A stretch of 64,000 bases of DNA, taken from the NCBI GenBank assembly GCA_963580285.1, contig OY757019.1, forward strand, positions 66,889,076 through 66,953,075. Direction: 5' to 3'. The position numbers and the translations under genes were made by a program. This document shows, one piece after another, positions 24,578 to 36,258 of this stretch; the first letter of the stretch is position 1, and every line of letters starts with the position of its first letter. The notes under the pieces were generated by a model. The model was not told the origin of the DNA. It searched no databases and saw only the letters and a program-made list of their open reading frames with translations. This stretch comes from Lucinisca nassula. Lineage: Eukaryota; Mollusca; Bivalvia; Lucinida; Lucinidae.

Positions 24578-24866
24578 TTTTTTTTTTTTTTTTGGATAAG
24601 AGGGCTGTTCAATATTTATTTTTTATTTTATTTTTTTCACTGTCATATTTGTTTTTTTTTATTTCCCCGTTACATGATGAGTACAGGGTCGGGGAAGACC
24701 ATCCCTCCACACATCTTACAATAATATAATGCAGTATGGAGTTTTATACCTCTCTCACAACTCTCTTTCCGGTATTTTTATGTCATGTAAGATAAAGAAC
24801 AATAAATATTATTTCCTGCATTTTAAGATTTCAGGTTCTGGGAGAGATTTATGTAGGATCAACAAA
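24578..24866. other. Poly-T run and unassigned sequence
   Basis: A T17-T18 run at 24577-24594 is followed by T-rich and non-repetitive sequence. No gene is recognised. It separates the broken end of G1 from the E1b head. Confidence 0.5.
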
Positions 24867-25916
24867 AACAAGAGGCCCATGGGCCACTATGCTAACCAGA
24901 GCTCAGGTGGGCACTGCCCAATGGCAGCCATGTATTTTAACATATCATTTTAATCTAACAAATGATCCCCCATGTCCAAATGAGCACCCATGTGGACTCA
25001 GTATCTGAAACATTAGGCCTTTTATAAAGTAGAGGGGTGGGGCATGGACCCAATGGAGCCCTGGTTGATATCACTAAATGCGTCTTATCATAAGGAACAA
25101 GAATATATATGGTTCAGCAGTTGGGATCTGTAAGGCCTCTTAAGTAGTAGAGGGGTTGGGGCATGCCCTGTTGATCCCAGGAAAGCCCAAGATTGTTGTC
25201 CCTTAATGTGTCTTATCATAAGGACCAAGTATATATATGGTTTAGGGGTGGAAATCTGAACTGTTTCTGAGATTTGAGGCCCTTTTATGAAGTGGAAAGG
25301 ATAGGAAGGGCCCCTGCGGACCCCACTACAGTAGGTGTGCTAATAATAAGGAACAAGAACATATATGATTATGGAGTGGGGATTTGAATGGTTTCTGAAA
25401 TATAAAGCCTTTTATGAAGTGGAAGGGCGGGGCACATTGCCTCAGCACAAAGAGACCCCCAGGTTGGTGTGATTAAACGAGTCTTATCATAAGGAACAAG
25501 TATATAATCTAGGGGTGGGGATCTGAACTATTTCTGAGATATATGGCTTTTAATGAAGTACAGCGATGGGGCATGGCCTGGGCATGCCCCGGGGACTCCC
25601 AAGCTGGTGTCACTGAATGCGTCTTATCATAAGGAAGATGAATATATATGGTTTAGGGTGGGGCTAAGAACAGTTTCTGAGATATAAGGCCTTTTGTGAA
25701 GTGGAGGGGTGGGGCAAGGCCCCGGGAGACTCCCAGGTTGGTGTCAATGAATGTGTCTTATCATAAGGAACAAGAATATATATGGTTTAGGGGTAGCCAT
25801 CTGTAGGGGTTCTGAGATACTGTGAGATTAAGAAATTGAGGGGGTGGGGCATGGCCCCAGCACATCCCTGGGGACCCCCATGTTGGTGTCACTGAATGCG
25901 TCTTATCATAATGAAC

Positions 25917-26939
25917 AACAAGAGGGCCCAATGGCCCTATATCGCTCACCTGTTTGGACCCCAGGGGCATGATTGGCAGGAATTATGTAGGTGACCACTT
26001 GCCGTCGCTACATGCTAAATATCTAAGCTCTTGGCCCTGTGGTTTCAGAGAAGAAGATTTTTGAAGCTTTTTCCATTATGAGTCTATGGGAGCAAAGGGG
26101 CCCCATGGTGTGGCCCATTTGAAACCCAGGGGCATGATTGGCAGGAATTATGTAGGTGACCACTTGCTGTTGCTACATGCTAAATATCTAAGCTCTGGGC
26201 CCTGTGGTTTCAGAGAAGAAGATTTTTGAAGCTTTTTTTCCATTATGAGTCTATGGGAGCGAAGGGGCCCTGGGGTGTGGTCATGATTGGCAGGAATTAT
26301 GTAGGTTATCACTGGCCGTTAATACATGCTAAATATCTAAGCTCTGGGCCCTGTGGTTTCAGAGAAGAAGATTTTTGAAGCCTTTTTCCATTATGAGTCT
26401 ATAGGAGCTAAAGGGCCCCAGGGCATGGCCCGTTTGGACCCCAGGGGCATGATTGGCAGGAATTATGTAGGTGACCACTTGCCGTTGCTACATACTAAAT
26501 ATCTTAGCTTTTGGCCCTGTGGTTTCCGAGAAGAAGATTTTTGAAGCTTTTTGTTCCATTGTCCCTGGGGCGTGGCCAACTTGGACCCCAGGGGCATGAT
26601 TGGCAGGAATTATGTAGGTGATCACTGGCCGTTAATACATGCTAAATATCTAAGCTCTGGGCCCTGTGGTTTCAGAGAAGAAGATATTTTAATTTTTTCC
26701 CATTGTAAGTCTATGGGAGCTATATGTTGCCATGGAAACCAGAATTCCAATCTGATCAGCCCAAAAACCTTATGCAGCCTTTCCCCCTACCTTATGATGC
26801 TTCTCATGAAATTTGATCAAGATTGACCATGGGGTATTAGAGATATACTTATTTGAAATTGTTTACGGACGCAGGCACGCACGACGCACAAAAAGTGATC
26901 ACAAAAGCTCATCTTGTCACTACGTGACAGGTGAGCTAA
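25917..26939 (+). mobile_element. M7a array module (plus strand)
   Basis: The head AACAAGAGGGCCCAATGGCC with GCTCACCTG is followed by about five roughly 165-bp monomers (GGGGCATGATTGGCAGGAAT, TATGTAGGTGACCACTTGCC, GCTAAATATCTAAGCTCTGG, CATTATGAGTCTATGGGAGC). It ends with ACGGACGCAGGCACGCACG and the tail CTTGTCACTACGTGACAGGT then GAGCTAA. The mirror copy is at 27264-28165. Confidence 0.82.
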
Positions 26940-27263
26940 AAAATATACCCGTCGGGTTGAAAGCTATAAGACTGTGTCAGTGGGTGAATTTTTTACCTTG
27001 CCGAGGCTAAAATAAAGAAATTGGGCATTCAGGAATCGTGTTGGTTAGATCTGTACATTATCTATCTGTATGCTAACAGTTGTCAAAAATATTCCAAGTA
27101 GATTAGAAGTTACACTTCGAAATAATTTTTCAGTTTGCCTAGGCGAGGCCGTTTGTAAAGTAATTTGGCATAAGACAATTTTGCGGGTTATGTATTGTCA
27201 ATATCAACCTGTATGCCGAAAATGGTCAAAGCCGGGTTTAGATGTTATACTCTGTATTCATTT
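26940..27263. other. Spacer between inverted M7 arrays
   Basis: About 324 bp of sequence seen only here. No coding frame with splice or start support is recognised. It forms the potential loop of the large inverted repeat. Confidence 0.5.
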
Positions 27264-28165
27264 TTAGCTCACCTGTCACGTAGTGACGAGGTGAGCTTTT
27301 GGGATCACTTTTTGTCCGTCGTCCGTCCGTGCGTGCGTCCGTAAACAATTTCAAATAAGTATATCTCCAATACCCCATGGCCAATCTTGATCAAATTTCA
27401 TGTGAATCATCATCAGGTAGGGGGAAAGGCTGCATAAGGTTTTTGGGCTGATCAGATTGGAATTCTGGTTGCCATGGCAACATATAGCTCCCATAGACTT
27501 ATAATGGGAAAACATTTTAAAATCTTCTTCTCTGAAACCACAGGGCCCAGAGCTTAGATATTAAGCATGTAGCAAGGGAAAGTGGTCAACTATCTAATTC
27601 CTGCCAATCATGCCCCTCGGTGCCAAATGGGCCACGCCCTTGGGCCCCTTCGCTCCCATAGACTAATACTGGAAAAAAAACTTCTAAAATCTTCTTCTCT
27701 GAAACCACAGGGCCCAGAGCTTAGATATTTAGCATGTAGCAAATGCAAGTGATCACCTACATAATTCCTGCCAATCATGCCCCTGGGTTCAAAAAGGGCC
27801 ACGCCCTGGGGCCCCTTCGCTCCCATAGACTCATAATGGAAAAAAAGCTTCAAAAATCTTCTTCTCTGAAACCACAGGGCCCAGAGCTTATATATTTAGC
27901 TTGTAGCAATGGCAAGTGGTCACCTACATAATTCCTGCCAATCATGCCCCTGGGTTCCAAATGGGCCACGCCCCGGGGCCCCTTCGCTCCCATAGACTCA
28001 TAATGGAAAAAAAGCTTCAAAAATCTTCTTCTCTGAAACCACAGGGCCCAGAGCTTATATATTTACCATGTAGCAACAGCCAGTGGTCACCTACATAATT
28101 CCTGCCAATCATGCCCCTCGGTGCCAAATGGGCCACGCCCTAGGGCCCCTTCGCTCCCATAGACT
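27264..28165 (-). mobile_element. M7b array module (minus strand)
   Basis: Reverse-complement copy of M7a. The tail lies at 27264-27300 (TTAGCTCACCTGTCACGTAG), followed by CGTCCGTCCGTGCGTGCGTC and then inverted monomers. No head is reached, because M8 begins at 28166 inside a monomer (CTCCCATAGACT). Confidence 0.82.
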
Positions 28166-28780
28166 AACAAGAGGCTCAATGAGCCTAAACCGCTCACCTG
28201 AGGAACTTAAGTTTTAACAATTCACAGACTTGACTACTAAATCTGCTAATAGAATCCAGCCCATTGACTCTTACAGGATATAAGTCATCATTATTGCATT
28301 GCATTCCAAGTTTGAGACTTCTAGCTTCTATAGTTCCTGAGAAATCTTTGACGAAAATTTAACATTGGTCAAAATGGAGAGAAAGAAGAATGAAAGAACA
28401 GATGAACAAATAAGCTGAGAAAGCCCAATGTCTCTTACACAAAATAAGTCATCATTATTCTATTGAATACCAAATTTGATGCTTCTAGCTTTTATAGTTC
28501 CTGAGAAATCTTTGATTAAAAATTTAACATTGGTCTATTATCTCTATATGGAGAGAAAGAAGAATGAAGGAACAAATGAACCAGACTAGCTCCAAAACCT
28601 AATGCAGCCTTTCCCCTTGCCCAATGGTGCTACACATAAAATTTAAACAAGATTGGTCGACTGCCTTCTGAGATATGCTTCATTGAAAGTGTGGACGACG
28701 GATGGACGGACGACAGACGACGGACTCCGGAGCCTTGGTATACTATCGGCTCACTGGAGCCTTTGGCTCAGGTGAGCTAA
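28166..28780 (+). mobile_element. M8 array module
   Basis: The head AACAAGAGGCTCAATGAGCC with GCTCACCTGAGG is followed by two or three monomers with GAGAGAAAGAAGAATGAA and TATAGTTCCTGAGAAATCTT. It ends with GACGACGGATGGACGGACGA and the tail GGAGCCTTTGGCTCAGGTGA then GCTAA. At about 615 bp it is the shortest complete module. Confidence 0.8.
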
Positions 28781-30704
28781 AAATTCAAGTCGCTATTTCT
28801 GTCACAACATTTTCCCTACGTTAAGTCTATGGGCAAATTTTTTTGTCTCTCAAGGTCACGTAACTCCGAGGTCAATATTCCGATTCGGCCCAAAATCGAA
28901 CTTAACCGAGATTTTATGCGTGTCCTCGTTACCTGCAAGTTTGAAGCTGATATGAATAAAAATAAAGTTGCTATCGTGGTCACAACGTATTTTTTATGCT
29001 CAAGGGCAGGTAACTCCAAGGCAAATATTCCGATTCGGCCCAAAATCGAACTTAACCGAGATTTTATGTCTGTCCTCGTTACCTGCAAGTTTGAAGCTGA
29101 TCTGAAAAAAATTCAAGTCGCTATCGTAGTCGCAACATTTTCCTTAATTAAGTCTATGGGCAAATTTTTTGTTGCTCAAGGTCACGTAACTCCGAGGTCA
29201 ATATTCCGATTCGGCCCAAATTTGAACTTAACCGAGATTTAATGCCTGTCCTCGTTACCTGCAAGTTTGAAGCTGATATGAATAAAAATAAAGTTGCTAT
29301 CGTGGTCACAACGTATTTTTTTATGCTCAAGGGCAGGTAACTCCAAGGCAAATAAGCCGATTCGGCCCAAAATCGAACTTAACCGAGATTTTATGTCTGT
29401 CCTCGTTACCTGCAAGTTTGAAGCTGATCTGAAAAAAATTCAAGTCGCTATCGTAGTCACAACATTTTCCCTATGTAAAGTCTATGGGCAAATTTTTTGT
29501 CGCTCAAGGTCATGTAACTCTGAGGTCAATATTCCGATTCGAACTTAACTGAGATTTTATGCCTGTCCACGTTACCTGCAAGTTTGAAGCTGATCTGAAT
29601 AAAAATAAAGTTGCTATCGTGGTCACAACGTATTTTTTTATGCTCATGGGCAGGTAACTCCAAGGCAAATACATGTAATCCGATTCGGCCCAAAATCGAA
29701 CTTGACCGAGATTTTATGCCTGTACTGGTTATCTGCAAGAATGAAGTCGATCAGAAAAAAATTGACGGAGCTAGAGTGATGACAAGCTTTTTCCTATGTG
29801 AAGTCTATGGGAGCTAGATGTTGCCATGGCAACCAGAGTTCCACTTAGATCTGCCTGAAAACCTAATGAAGCCTTTCCACTTGCCCAATAATGCGACACA
29901 TGAAATTTGATCAAAGTTGGCCAAGTAGTCTTTAAGATATACATTTTTGAAATTCCCATTAACCCTAATGCAAAAACACACAAGGGCAGGTAACTCCTAA
30001 GTGAATGATCCGATTCTGCCAGTTATCGAACTTGACCGAGATTTCATGGCTGTGCTGGTTATCTGCAAGAATAAAGCCAATCTGAAAATAATTGAAGCAG
30101 CTACGGTGATGACAACATTCTCCCCATGTTAAGTCAATAGGCAATTTTTTCAACGCTCAAGGGCACGTAACTCCTGAGTGAATAATCCGATTCAGCCCAA
30201 AATCGAACTTGATCGAGATTTCATGCCTGTCCTCGTTATCTGCAAGAATGAAGTCGATCAGAAAAAAATTGACGGAGCTAGAGTGATGACAAGCTTTTTC
30301 CTATGTTAAGAACGCTCAAGGGCACGTAACTCCTGAGTGAATAATCCGATTCAGCCCAAAATCGAACTTGATCGAGATTTCATGCCTGTCCTCGTTATCT
30401 GCAAGAATGAAGACAATCAGAAAAAAATTGACGGAGCTAGAGTGATGACAAACTTTTTCCTATGTTAAGTCTATGGGAGCTATTTGTTGCCATGGCAACC
30501 AGAGTTCCGATCTGATCTGCCCGAAAACAGTATGCAGCCTTTCCTCCTACCTGATAATGCTTCACATGAAATTTGATCAAGATTGGCCCACTGGTTCCGG
30601 AGATATACTTCTTTGAAAGTGTGGACGACGGACGACGACGGACGACGGACGCCGGCTCGTGGTATACTAATACCTCACATGAGCCTTCGGCTCAGGTGAG
30701 CTAA
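28781..30704 (+). mobile_element. M9 array module, headless, dimeric
   Basis: Two monomer types alternate: one with AAGGTCACGTAACTCCGAGG, the other with AAGGGCAGGTAACTCCAAGG. They share TCCGATTCGGCCCAAAATCG, CTGTCCTCGTTACCTGC and AGTTTGAAGCTGATCTG. The array ends with GACGACGGACGACGACGG and the tail GAGCCTTCGGCTCAGGTGAG then CTAA. No head is present; M8 abuts its left side. Confidence 0.78.
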
Positions 30705-31424
30705 AAATATATATTGTTTAGGGGTGAGGATCTGAACAGTTTCTGAGATATATGGCCTTTTGTGAAGTAAAGGGGTGGGGCAAGGCCCCGTCACATCCCT
30801 GAGGACCCCCAGGTTGGTGTCAATGAATGTGTGTGATCATAAGGATCAAGAAAATATATGGTTTAGGGGCGGGGATCTGTAAGGTTTCCGAGATATTGGG
30901 CCTTTTATGAAATGGAGGGGGTGGGGCATGGCCCAGGCGCATCACAGGGACCCCCAGGTTGATGTCACTGAATGGGTCTTATCATAAGGAACAAGAATAT
31001 ATATGGTTTAGGGGTGGGGATCTGAATGGTTTCCAAGATATTGGGCCTTTTATTAAGTGGAGGGGGTGGGGCATGGCCTTGGGGCGTCCCTTAGGACCCC
31101 CAGGTTGGTGTCACTGAATGTGTCTTATCAATAGGAACAAGAATATATATGGTTTAGGGGTCGGGATCTGAATGGTTTCTGTGATATATGGCCTTTTATG
31201 AAGTGGAGGGGGTGGGGCATGGCCCCGGGACAACCTGGGGGACCCTCAGGTTGGCATAAAAGCATATGGCTGAGAGAAGTTTACTCAAGAAACATTTCTA
31301 TAAAAGTTTTGTCAAAATATCTGCAATGACTTGGCAGTAAATGCCATTTTTCAATTTTTCCCATTATAAGTCTATGGAAACTCTAAGTTGCCATAGCAAC
31401 CAAACTAATGAGCTGATTTTCATA

Positions 31425-33521
31425 AACAAGAGGACCAAGCTAGCTTGGTCCTGTATCGCTCACCTGAGCTAACAGATTCAAAGTTTAAGGAAGTGCCAAC
31501 CTTTACTGAAGGCTTTATGGGAGGACATGGTGATGACAGGGTAAGCATTTTCTGAAAATCAAGTAGACTTTAACTCTATGATAAACAGGCTGACCTCACC
31601 GGTTTTCAAACTCATTCAAGCTTTTATTCCTGACTTGCTAAGAAGATCCTATCTAAACTGAAGTGGCTATGGTGTTTTCAAACTCCTCCAAGCTTTCTGC
31701 CTGACTTCCTTGTTTATAAGTTTCATGAAGATCCGTTCAAAACTAAAGGGGCAGTAGTGATGACAATGTCGAAAATAGGCATTTTCAGCAATCAAAGGCA
31801 CGTCACTCTGTGATAAATATGCCAACTTGGCCGATATTCGAACTCAGGTTTTATTCCCAGCCACCTTACATGCAAGTTTCAGAAAGATTCGATCAGACTT
31901 GGCCAGTATTCAAACTCATCCAAGATTTTATTCCCAGCCACCTCACATATAAGTTTCAGAAAGATCCGATCAAAACTGAAGGTGCTACGGTGATGACAAG
32001 GTCAAAATTTGGCATTTTTAGCAATCAAAGGGATGTTACTCTAAAATAAATGAGCCGACTTGGCCAGTTTTCTAACTCATCCGAGGTTTCATCCCCAGCC
32101 ACCTTACATAATTATGATATGGTCAAAACTGAAGGGGCTACGGTAATGACAAGGTCAAAAATCAACATTTTCAGCCATCAAAGGGACATAACTCTACGAT
32201 AAATGGGCTGACTTGGCCTGTTTTCGAACTCATCCAAGATTTTATCCCCAGCCACCTTACATATAAGTTTCAGAAAGATCGGATCAAAACTGAAGGGGCT
32301 ATGGTGATGACAAGGTCAAAAATCGGCATTTTCAGCCATCAAAGGGACGTAAATCAATGATAAATGGGCCAACTTGTCCGGTATTCAAACTCATCCTAGG
32401 TTTTATCCCCAGTCACCTTACATATAGGTTCAGAAAGATTCGATCAAAACTGAAGGGGCTACGGTGATGACAAGGTAAAAAATCGAAATTTTCAGCCATC
32501 AAAGGGACATAACTATATAGTTAATTGGGCAACTTGGCCGGTTTTCAAACTCATCCGAGGTTTTATCCCCAGCCACCTTACATGTAAGTTTCAGAAAGAT
32601 CCGATCAAAACTGAAGGGGCTACAGTGTTGACAAGGTCAAAAATCAACATTTTCAGCAATCAAAGGGACCTAACTCTATGATAAATAGGCCACCTTTGCA
32701 GGTATGCGAACTCATCTGAGGCTTTATCCCCAGCCACCTTGCATATAAGTTTCAGAAAGATCCGATCAAAACTGAAAGGGCTACGGTGATGACAAGGTCA
32801 AAAATCAGATTTTCAGCAATCAAAGGGATGTTACTCTGTGATAAATGGACCAACTTGGCTGGTTTTTGAACTCATCCGAGATTTTATCCCCAGCCACTTT
32901 ACATATAAGTTTCAGAAAGATTGGATCAAAACTGAAAGGGCTACAGTGATGACAAGGTCAAAAATCAGCATTTTCAGCAATCAAAGGGACGCTACTTTAC
33001 GATAAAAGGGCCGACTTGGTCGGTTTTCGAACTCATCCGAGATTTTATCCACAGCCACCTTACATATAAGTTTCAGAAAGATCCGATCAAAACTGAAGGG
33101 GCTACGGTGATGACAAGGTCAAAAATCGACATTTTCAGCAATCAAAGGGACGAAACTCTATGATAAATCGGCGGACTTGGCCGGTTTTCGAACTCATCCG
33201 AGATTTTATCCACAGCCGACTTTCATATAAGTTTCAGAAAGATCCGATCAAAACTGAAGGCGCTACGGTGATGACAAGCATTTTCCCATAGTAAGTCTAT
33301 GGGACCTTGTGGCTGCCATAGGAACCAAAGTTTTAGAGCGATTTCAAAAAAAAGTTTATGTCATCAATGCCCCACCAGAGGCATGCTACAGATGAGAAAT
33401 GATTGAGATCAGCCTGCAGGATACAGAGATATAGCTGCTCAAAAGTGTGGACGGACAACGGACGGATGGACGACCCACTATACTATAAGCTCCCCTGGAG
33501 CCTTCGGCCCAGGTGAGCTAA
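31425..33521 (+). mobile_element. M11 array module nested in E1b
   Basis: The head AACAAGAGGACCAAGCTAGC with GCTCACCTGAGC is followed by about eleven roughly 160-bp monomers (AACTCATCCGAGGTTTTATC, CCCAGCCACCTTACATATAA, TTTCAGAAAGATCCGATCAA, AACTGAAGGGGCTACGGTGA). It ends with GTGTGGACGGACAACGGACG and the tail GAGCCTTCGGCCCAGGTGAG then CTAA. It sits in E1 at the same junction as M3. M14 (61592-63637) is a second copy with closely similar ends. Confidence 0.85.
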
Positions 33522-33708
33522 AAACACAAACTTTCAATCCCCCGACCCAAGGATGCTACAGATAAAATTTGGGCCCAATCGGCCCAGTGGCTTCAGAGGA
33601 GAAGATGTTTAAAAGTGTTGACACCAGACATACGACGACGACGACGACGAAGACGGACAACTGCCTATCCTATAAGCTCCCCCGGAGCCTTCGGCTCTGG
33701 TGAGCTAA

Positions 33709-33822
33709 CAAAAGAGAAAGTATGGATACCGGTAGTTAGAATAGATAGATGTGGGGTGACAGCTTGTCGCCTACTGGACACTGTAGTGTATTTGAAAAAT
33801 ATTGAGCATTAAAGGTCTGTTG
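33709..33822. other. Short spacer between E1b and G2
   Basis: About 110 bp with no recognised element or gene. Confidence 0.4.
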
Positions 33823-34655
33823 TACTGTTAAGTCAACTATGACGTTGAAGGTGTCTGGGGTGGGGAAGAACTGGGCCAGCCCGTTTCTCCCCATCCTTGG
33901 GTAGTGTTGTACAGTAATGTCAGTTATATTGCTGAAGATGTCTGGGGTGGGGAAAAACTGGGGTGACCCGTTTCTTCCCCACCCTTGGGTAGTGATGTAC
34001 AATTACATCAATTATGATGTTTAAGGTGTCTGTGGTGGGAAGAACTAGGCCAGCCCAGTCCTTCCCCACCCCAATCTCCAAATTCTATTTAGGTTTGAGC
34101 TCCAAAGTTTGTTGCTTATTATATCTTTTTAGTTTATACCATTTTTTGTCTTAAAAAGCAAAGGAAATTTATCACAAGAATTTTTGTAAACAGAAAAATC
34201 TGGGGTGGGGAAGAAACAGGCTGGCCCAGTTCTTCCCCATCCCACGTCTCTAAATTCTATTTAGATGTGAGCGCCAAACAGTTGTGGCTTATTATATGTT
34301 TAATTTATACCAATTTATGTCTTAAAAAGCAAAGAAAATTTATCACAAGAACTTTTTGTAAACAGAAAATCTGGAGTGGGGAAGAAATGGGCCGGCCCAG
34401 TTCTTCCCAACCCCCCGGTCTCCAAATTCTATTTAGATTTGAGCTCCAAACATTTGTTGCTTATTATATCTTTTTAGTTTATACCATTTTTTGTCTTAAA
34501 AAGCAAAGGAAATTTATCACCAGAATTTTTTGTAAACAGAAAAATCTGGGGTGGGCAAGAAACGGGCTGGCCCAGTTCTTCCCCACACCCAGTCTCCAAA
34601 TTCTATTTAGATTTGAGCGCCAAACATTAGTGGCTTATTATATCTGTTAAGTTAA

Positions 34656-34860
34656 CCCTTATCTTGCTGTTCATGACAACCCCTATCTTTGCAAACGGTG
34701 TAGATCCAGATCAGATGGCTTCTGAAGAAGCCATCTGATCAGGATCTACACTGTTTGGTATTCAGTTTAAGAATTCGTAGCAATAAAGTGCTTCAAGAAA
34801 TCTGATTGGTTGATAGACAGAAATGGGTGTGGCTTAAATGAATATTCAGCAAGATAAGGG
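34656..34860. mobile_element. piggyBac-type MITE with TTAA duplication
   Basis: This 205-bp element has perfect 14-bp terminal inverted repeats, CCCTTATCTTGCTG and CAGCAAGATAAGGG. TTAA is duplicated on both sides (34652-34655, 34861-34864). Removing it and one TTAA restores the G right-arm sequence CTGTT(A)AGTTAATACCAAT. The TTAA target and CCC-starting ends are hallmarks of piggyBac. The interior has a roughly 50-bp hairpin (GATCAGATGGCTTC paired with GAAGCCATCTGATC) and no coding capacity. Confidence 0.92.
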
Positions 34861-34882
34861 TTAATACCAATTTATGTCTTAA

Positions 34883-36258
34883 CAAAAGCTCCGCAAGCGG
34901 GGCATTATACGCCAGTGGCAAATTCATATTTGGTGGACTGAAACCCTGAAAACAGTATGCACTGCTCCATCATGGTGTAACTATTTTTCATGTTTCAGCC
35001 TTAATAAATTGAAAATGATTACATGACCAAATCTGCCACACCTTAATTCAGTAGTAATTAACTTCGGAACTTTACACACATCTCCACATCACAGTCTTGC
35101 TATCTACCAAGATTCAGGTTGATCGGTTGAAAACTGTAGGAGGCATTATCCCGAAAAGAAAACGCTTATGGGCAGATGGACGGACAGGAGGTCGGATGCG
35201 TTTCTGACGGACGCCAACTCCATAACATAATGCGACAGTTTTTATCAAAATGAGCATATTTTTCAGGTTGATCAGATGTTATCCGTAAACAAAATTTTTA
35301 ACAAAATTTTCAAAGGGTCATAATGTTATTAATATTTGGTGTATGGTTAACCTCAAAACTTTAAGCACATGTCCACCTCAGTCTTACTATCTACAAAGTT
35401 TCAGGTTAATCAGATGAAAACTGTAGGAGGAGTTATAAAAATGATAATGAAATGATAATGTTTACCTAAATTTTCAAAGGGGCATAAGTCTGTAAATATT
35501 TCGTGTACGGTTAGACTTGAAACTTTACGCATATCTCCACATCATAGTCTTGCTATCTACAAAGTTTCAGGTTGATCAGATGAAAACTGTAGGAGGAGTT
35601 ATCCAGAAATGAAAATGTATACCGAAATTTTCAAAGGGGCATAACTCAAATATTTGGTGTATGATAAACCTCGAAACTTTACGCACATCTCAACCTTGTA
35701 GTCTTACTATTTACAAAGTTTCAGGTTAATTTGATGAAAACTGTAGGAGGAGTTGTACGGAAATGAAAATGTTTACCCAAATTTTCAAAGGAGCATAAGT
35801 CTATAAATATTTGGTGTACGGTTAACCTTAAAATTTTACGCATATCTCCACATCATAGTCTTGCTATCTACAAAGTTTCAGGTTGGTCAGAAGAAAACTG
35901 TAGGCGGAGTTATTAGGAAATGAAAATGTTTACCGCAAAGGGGCATAACTCTATTAAAATTTGGTGTATGGTTAACCTTGTCTTACTATCTACAAAGTTT
36001 CAGGTTAATCAGATGGAAACTGTAGGAGTTATCCGGAAACAAAAATGTTTACCGCAATTTTCAAAGGGGCATAACTCTATTAATATTTGGTGCATGGTTA
36101 ACTTTGAAACTTTACGCACATGTCCACCTCATAGTCTTACTATCTACAAAGTTTCAGGTTTATCAGATGAAAACTGTAGGAGTTATCCGGAAACGAAAAA
36201 GTTTACCGACGGACGGACGGGTGGACGAACGGACGCGGACCCCATAAAACGGGCGTAC
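34883..36258 (+). mobile_element. P array module nested in G2
   Basis: The head hairpin GCTCCGC/GCGGGGC is followed by ATTATACGCC. Seven or so roughly 150-bp monomers follow (AAATTTTCAAAGGGGCATAA, TTTGGTGTATGGTTAACCTC, CTTGCTATCTACAAAGTTTC, AGATGAAAACTGTAGGAGGA). It ends GACGGACGGACGGGTGGACG with ACGGGCGTAC. Host G sequence reads TTTATGTCTTAA on the left and AAAAAGCAAAGAAAATTT on the right, giving near-exact ends. Confidence 0.8.

Larger units (their letters stand above)
24867..33708 (+). mobile_element. E1b: E1 module split by a 4.8-kb block and by M11
   Basis: The head AACAAGAGGCCCATGGGCC is at 24867 and E1 array monomers fill 24960-25916. The array stops at TCATAATGAAC and resumes ATATATATTGTTTAGGGG at 30707, so 25917-30704 is inserted. 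The array and 3' region then run to 31424, M11 follows, and E1 ends at 33708 with CCTTCGGCTCTGGTGAGCTA. Head GCTCACCAGAGC and tail GCTCTGGTGAGC are again exact reverse complements. Confidence 0.7.

Noticed and set aside
28829..29738. Frames of 70-137 codons on both strands
   Set aside because: Both strands of the M9 array are open in places because of monomer composition. The translations are repeats with no domain.
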